DNA from: a virus | Virus record (IMG/VR): IMGVR_UViG_3300025769_000545 | Location: 1-30,504 of that record | Strand: one strand, 5' to 3' | Length of the DNA stretch: 30,504 bases | Shown here: positions 27,974-30,504 of the stretch, piece after piece | Position numbering within the stretch: position 1 is the stretch's first letter | How the letters are laid out: every line of letters begins with the position of its first letter | Made by a program: the position numbers and the translations under genes | The notes under the pieces: model-generated | Databases searched by the model: none | What the model was told of the DNA's origin: nothing | The model's input: the letters and a program-made list of their open reading frames with translations, nothing else

Positions 27974-28045
27974 ACACAAGATATTGATAAGTTGATATCC
28001 TAATCTGATTAATGTGTATATAAACTCTAGCAAAAGGAGAATCTC

Positions 28046-28237
28046 ATGAATAGAGCAAGACACACAAACATGCATAATTCCATACATTCTGGGATATATG
28101 TAGATGACAGTAATCAAATGGTATTGTTTGATAATAACGAACTACCATTACTAGTTAATCCTAATAGAACTTCAAGTAGAAGAATTAAGAAAGAAGTTAT
28201 TAGACAATATATAACAAGGAGGTATGGGATATGTTAA
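28046..28237 (+). CDS. hypothetical protein, 63 aa (first gene of the rightward operon)
   Basis: AAAGGAG lies 7 bases before the ATG, an excellent ribosome site. The sequence (MNRARHTNMHNSIHSGIYVD at the start, then LLVNPNRTSSRRIKKEVIRQ) is polar with a basic helix near the C-terminus. No family is recognised. The rightward operon begins with this gene and continues with very short proteins, the usual layout of phage early genes that disturb the host. Confidence 0.7.
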   Translation: MNRARHTNMHNSIHSGIYVDDSNQMVLFDNNELPLLVNPNRTSSRRIKKEVIRQYITRRYGIC

Positions 28238-28347
28238 GTGTATTAAGTACAATCGTACTTGTGTTAATGGCCATTTATTTAATGATGGTGATTGGCAGTG
28301 CTGTTATGGCGTATTTAATGTTAAGAAGAATATCTAAACAAGCATGA
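28231..28347 (+). CDS. small membrane protein, 38 aa
   Basis: This was found by reading the gap. AAGGAGGT lies 8 bases before the ATG at 28231. Almost the whole peptide is hydrophobic (MLSVLSTIVLVLMAIYLMMV then GSAVMAYLML), ending with RRISKQA. It will insert in the membrane with one long or two short spans. It overlaps the stop of the gene before it by 7 bases. The role is unknown. Confidence 0.7.
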   Translation: MLSVLSTIVLVLMAIYLMMVIGSAVMAYLMLRRISKQA

Positions 28348-28394
28348 CAGAGATATTTATCTTATTTGAACTAGTAGTAATACTATTAACGTAA
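28344..28394 (+). CDS. possible 16-residue peptide
   Basis: ATGA overlap with the upstream stop starts a frame reading MTEIFILFELVVILLT, then TAA. It is followed by a strong GTAAGGAGGT for the next gene. It may be a coupling leader or a spurious frame. The overlap arrangement is the only support, and the size is far below what can be relied on. Confidence 0.3.
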   Translation: MTEIFILFELVVILLT

Positions 28395-28404
28395 GGAGGT
28401 AAGT

Positions 28405-28572
28405 ATGTACTATATCCAAATATTCCTTTACAGCTTATTAGTTGTATTGGGTTTAATACTTGCTGTTATATCGCCTGATCATATGACTATTGGAGTCATT
28501 GGATCTGTTGCTGGTATAACATGCTTGTATCTTACCATAAAAGAAAAACGCAATCAACCACGACAGTGGTAG
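28405..28572 (+). CDS. small membrane protein with two spans, 55 aa
   Basis: This was found by reading the gap. GTAAGGAGGTAAGT precedes the ATG. Two hydrophobic segments (about 4-22, IQIFLYSLLVVLGLILAVI, and 28-44, IGVIGSVAGITCLYLTI) are joined by a short polar turn, and the tail is basic (KEKRNQPRQW). The 3' end of the gene forms a stem-loop with the downstream spacer (28550-28580). No family is recognised. Confidence 0.7.
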   Translation: MYYIQIFLYSLLVVLGLILAVISPDHMTIGVIGSVAGITCLYLTIKEKRNQPRQW

Positions 28573-28580
28573 CTGATTGC
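28550..28580 (+). other. stem-loop at gene end, GGTAGCT motif
   Basis: GCAATCA / TGATTGC (7 bp) encloses ACCAC / GTGGT (5 bp) with a GACA loop and a 3-base AGC bulge. It covers the stop codon of the 55-residue gene. The same GGTAGCT sequence recurs in structured spacers at 28774 and 30171, so it may be a shared signal. No U-run follows. Confidence 0.55.
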
Positions 28581-28597
28581 TAAAGAAAGGAGTCTAT

Positions 28598-28765
28598 ATG
28601 ACTACACAACAAACTAATCAGGTTATTAATTTTAATACTGATTACGCAAAGAAAGTACAGGCAGGCATATTGTTGCCTAAAAAACAACATGAAAACTTTG
28701 AACTGTTAAAAGCAGAAATTGCTCAGATCAAAGAGCTTGTACTAAAAGTAATAGAAAATAAATAA
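28598..28765 (+). CDS. small coiled-coil protein, 55 aa
   Basis: I chose the ATG at 28598 because AAAGGAG lies 6 bases before it; a TTG at 28577 is inside the preceding spacer hairpin. The C-terminal half (HENFELLKAEIAQIKELVLK) is a good leucine heptad, so it probably dimerises. The N-terminal half (MTTQQTNQVINFNTDYAKKV) is polar. The function is unknown. Confidence 0.7.
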   Translation: MTTQQTNQVINFNTDYAKKVQAGILLPKKQHENFELLKAEIAQIKELVLKVIENK

Positions 28766-28766
28766 A

Positions 28767-28818
28767 CTAGATCGGTAGCTCCCTGCTTGACCAGAACGGG
28801 GCAGGGATGCATACCTAG
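28767..28818 (+). other. structured spacer with 6 bp GC stem
   Basis: CCCTGC (28781-28786) pairs with GCAGGG (28801-28806) around a 14-base loop, inside an outer GGTA / TACC pair (28774-28777 with 28812-28815). Further CTA / TAG pairing is possible. The 5' side carries the GGTAGCT motif. It fills the gap between the coiled-coil gene and the 44-residue gene. It may be a processing site, partial terminator or small RNA domain; no known RNA family was recognised. Confidence 0.5.
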
Positions 28819-28834
28819 AAAGGATATATGATGT

Positions 28835-28969
28835 ATGAATAATAGCATAAAAAATCTTCAGAAGCTACTACATATAGTGCGTAAATTTCAAGATACACAA
28901 ATGAGAGCATATTTGAGAGGACAGATATTGTATGAGATATATAGTGTTCGAAAACAAATTCAGAAATAG
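28835..28969 (+). CDS. small basic helical protein, 44 aa
   Basis: This was found by reading the gap. AAAGGA lies about 10 bases before the ATG at 28835. The sequence starts MNNSIKNLQKLLHIVRKFQD and continues as a basic helix to SVRKQIQK. It overlaps the next gene by 38 bases in another frame. No family is recognised. Confidence 0.55.
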   Translation: MNNSIKNLQKLLHIVRKFQDTQMRAYLRGQILYEIYSVRKQIQK

Positions 28970-29282
28970 AAAGATAGGTATAAAGAAAGGTATAGAATTG
29001 CTTACAGGCCTTGAATTTACTGGATTTATTCAGTTAGAGAGGATCTGGTGGTGGCGAAACTATATAGAGTACTCAGACTATATACCTATTAAATATCCAC
29101 AACAAGGGTTTTTGAGTATAGCAAGACTCAATGATACCCACAAACATCGTAACACTATTAGGGTGTACACAAGACAACAAAGCAACTCCGACAAGCGTGA
29201 GTTGTTTGTTTTAAAACAATTATACGGAAAGGAGAAAGAACGCTATGACAGAAAATGCAACAGGCAAAAGAAAAGTAGATAA
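28932..29282 (+). CDS. hypothetical basic protein, 116 aa
   Basis: GAGAGGA lies about 10 bases before the ATG. The protein is basic and aromatic (LERIWWWRNYIEYSDYIPIK in the middle, then HRNTIRVYTRQQSNSDKREL), and its tail is very basic (ERYDRKCNRQKKSR). The pattern suggests a small nucleic-acid-binding protein, but no family is recognised. Its 3' end overlaps the Cro-like gene by 38 bases, so translation of the two is coupled. Confidence 0.65.
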   Translation: MRYIVFENKFRNRKIGIKKGIELLTGLEFTGFIQLERIWWWRNYIEYSDYIPIKYPQQGFLSIARLNDTHKHRNTIRVYTRQQSNSDKRELFVLKQLYGKEKERYDRKCNRQKKSR

Positions 29283-29571
29283 AGTGTTTAATTCAATAGT
29301 AGGGAAAAGACTTAAATCCCTACGTAAAGCTAGAAACATGTCGCAATCTAAACTTGCAGAAGCATGTGGAATTACATTTCAACAAATACAAAAGTATGAA
29401 ATGGGTATTAATTCATTAACACTAAGACGTGCTGCACTAGCATGTAAAGTATTGGGTGTAGACGTTAATTATCTAACTTATGATGTATTGAATGAAGCTA
29501 AAAGAATACGTTATGCTGCTGCGACCAGCGACAGCACCACAACGGAGGTAGATAATGTGGAACGTAATTAG
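29245..29571 (+). CDS. Cro/CI-family (XRE) helix-turn-helix regulator, 108 aa
   Basis: The pattern VGKRLKSLRKARNMSQSKLA then EACGITFQQIQKYEMGINSL and LRRAALACKVLGVDVNYL is a full XRE-type helix-turn-helix (about 18-78), with the recognition helix at ITFQQIQKYE. There is no C-terminal CI-type dimerisation or cleavage domain, only a 30-residue tail, so it is Cro-like. AAGGAG lies about 10 bases before the ATG. It may act on the divergent control region 27751-28045, where inverted repeats lie, but the site is not proven. Confidence 0.88.
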   Translation: MTENATGKRKVDKVFNSIVGKRLKSLRKARNMSQSKLAEACGITFQQIQKYEMGINSLTLRRAALACKVLGVDVNYLTYDVLNEAKRIRYAAATSDSTTTEVDNVERN

Positions 29572-29746
29572 GTTTATTGGATATACAGTAGGTGGCTATG
29601 CATTACGTGGAACGTACAATTGGTTAACTGAAGATGTAGATCCAACACCAGGAACAAAAGAATTTGCGAAAGAATATCGCAAGACTTACGCAAAATATCA
29701 ACGAATGAGGAGGAAATATGAAGCGTATAAACAGCATAACAAATGA
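29555..29746 (+). CDS. hypothetical protein, 63 aa
   Basis: ACGGAGGT lies 5-6 bases before the ATG. The N-terminus has a short hydrophobic part (MWNVIRFIGYTVGGYALRGT), which could be a membrane-associated helix. The remainder is charged and Tyr/Lys-rich (EFAKEYRKTYAKYQRMRRKY). Its start overlaps the end of the regulator gene. No family known. Confidence 0.65.
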   Translation: MWNVIRFIGYTVGGYALRGTYNWLTEDVDPTPGTKEFAKEYRKTYAKYQRMRRKYEAYKQHNK

Positions 29747-29897
29747 AGCCATTAAAATGGTAACATTTCCAATAAGACTAGGCATTGGCGTAATTAATGC
29801 AATTACAGAACATATGCCAGAAACATTAGAATTTCCATATGAACTAAAACGAAAGGATGTTGATCATGGAACAAACAAAGAAAGACCTCAAGACTAG
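29718..29897 (+). CDS. hypothetical protein, 59 aa
   Basis: This was found by reading the gap. GAGGAGG lies about 5 bases before the ATG at 29718. It starts MKRINSITNEAIKMVTFPIR, has one amphipathic segment (LGIGVINAITEHMPE), then a charged tail. It overlaps its neighbours on both sides by about 30 bases in other frames. No family known. Confidence 0.6.
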   Translation: MKRINSITNEAIKMVTFPIRLGIGVINAITEHMPETLEFPYELKRKDVDHGTNKERPQD

Positions 29898-30156
29898 AAT
29901 TGAGGATAAATACGGCAAGATGATAGATTACTATGCAACTGTATTAGAAAGATGTCATCATGCAGTAAAGACAAATGCAGGGTTAAGTCGATTAGATCCT
30001 ATGGGTCAAAAGACTTCTGCAACTACTTTGTTCATTCGTACATGTAGTCGAATGGATGAGGCAGATAAACAAAAGAAACTTACGCCAAAGGATATTGCTG
30101 ATGTAGCTACTAACTATGTAGCAAACATTAGTGAATCAGTTTCCAAACAAGCGTAA
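29866..30156 (+). CDS. hypothetical protein, 96 aa
   Basis: I use the ATG at 29866, because AAAGGA lies 8 bases before it; the ATG at 29857 overlaps that site. It is soluble, mostly helical and charged (KKDLKTRIEDKYGKMIDYYA, then DEADKQKKLTPKDIADVATN). A Cys-His-His cluster (ERCHHAV) is visible but not a recognised site. The function is unknown. A strong hairpin follows the stop codon. Confidence 0.65.
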   Translation: MEQTKKDLKTRIEDKYGKMIDYYATVLERCHHAVKTNAGLSRLDPMGQKTSATTLFIRTCSRMDEADKQKKLTPKDIADVATNYVANISESVSKQA

Positions 30157-30164
30157 GGAATAAT

Positions 30165-30197
30165 GGGTTGGTAGCTCTCAATGGGCTACCACCCAAC
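30165..30197 (+). terminator. strong hairpin after the 96-aa gene
   Basis: TGGTAGC / GCTACCA (7 bp, loop of 9) with an alternative GTTGG / CCAAC extension gives one of the most stable hairpins in the rightward operon. It contains the GGTAGCT motif also found at 28568 and 28774. No U-run follows, so a mRNA stabiliser or a processing or partial termination signal is more likely than a classical terminator. Confidence 0.5.
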
Positions 30198-30211
30198 AAA
30201 TAGGAGGATAT

Positions 30212-30504
30212 ATGAATAAACAAGAAGCGTACAAATTATATGAATTACCAGAAGAAGTAACATTTCCTGTAGCAAAAAAGGAAATATATTTTATTGATTC
30301 TGATAATGAATCTGAACAAGAAGTAACTGTTCCAAATAGATATGCATTAATCAATGATGTTACAAAAAAACCATTGAGTGTTGTATCTAATAAATACAAA
30401 ATAAGATCATATCAAACATTAGTGGAGAAAATAAATGAAAGTATTTTTAATCATTTCGGCAATCATTTTGTCAATAATAAAATTACTGTTAATGACTGGG
30501 TTAG
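30212..30504 (+). CDS. DUF932-like protein, N-terminal part (cut by window end)
   Basis: TAGGAGG lies 5-6 bases before the ATG. About 97 codons are present. The pattern RYALINDVTKKPLSVVSNKY then KIRSYQTLVEKINESI is typical of the start of DUF932 phage and plasmid proteins (R-x-A-[LV]-V-x ... L-x-V-V-S-x-x-Y-x-x-x-x). These are of unknown function. The C-terminal part is beyond the window, so the assignment cannot be checked further. Confidence 0.6.
   Translation, partial: MNKQEAYKLYELPEEVTFPVAKKEIYFIDSDNESEQEVTVPNRYALINDVTKKPLSVVSNKYKIRSYQTLVEKINESIFNHFGNHFVNNKITVNDWV

Noticed and set aside
27932-28117. Minus-strand 61-codon frame across the divergent region
   Set aside because: No ribosome site, covers the control region and the start of the well-supported plus-strand gene at 28046.
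1-30504. tRNA genes
   Set aside because: Apparent GTTCGA-type matches (for example near 18515) lie within genes and have no cloverleaf around them.

Overview
The window is an AT-rich (roughly one third GC, by eye), densely packed genome segment of a tailed phage with a podovirus-type gene set. It probably comes from a marine bacterial host, judging from the family resemblance of the fibre and capsid genes. There are no host genes, tRNAs, rRNAs or CRISPR arrays. Most genes overlap or abut by ATGA or TAATG. Everything from 1 to 27750 reads leftward (minus strand). A second operon reads rightward from 28046 to the window end.

Region 1 (1-4135, minus) is a T7-like early region. A set of small unrecognised genes leads to a T7-type single-subunit RNA polymerase that is cut by the window start. 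Three gene junctions (2767-2827, 3246-3304, 3763-3824) each hold what I read as a complete type I hammerhead ribozyme on the transcribed strand. Each begins at the stop codon of the upstream gene. After cleavage, each should release a 5' end able to refold into a hairpin ahead of a CAAACAAACAA leader and a Shine-Dalgarno. I consider this the most interesting system here: a ribozyme-punctuated early operon.

Region 2 (4136-4799) is non-coding. It carries a 33 bp near-perfect inverted repeat and repeated ACTAAGG motifs, and it is the candidate genome terminus, promoter or replication region. Region 3 (4800-9385, minus) has the gene order of the T7 right end: tail-fibre chaperone, small membrane or lysis proteins, small terminase, T7 gp19-like large terminase and a wall-hydrolase-like gene. 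Region 4 (9403-16733) is fibres and adhesins, including three tandem paralogues and a 916-residue fibre. Region 5 (16735-27750, minus) is a different head and packaging module: small terminase, a second unrelated large terminase, an SU10/P22-like portal, scaffold, an SU10-like (DUF5309-type) capsid, an adaptor and a P22 gp10-like stabilisation protein. It is preceded by very small basic proteins. Region 6 (27751-30504) is a divergent control region followed by small genes including a Cro-like regulator and a DUF932-like protein.

The window looks bipartite. By eye there is no GATC site in 1-15525, but about fifty in 15526-30504. The switch lies inside the 916-residue fibre gene. Together with the two large terminases of different families, this points to a mosaic of a T7-like phage and an SU10/HMO-2011-like phage, either natural recombination or a chimeric assembly joined in the fibre gene. 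The ribozyme array lies wholly inside the T7-like half and does not depend on how that question is resolved.
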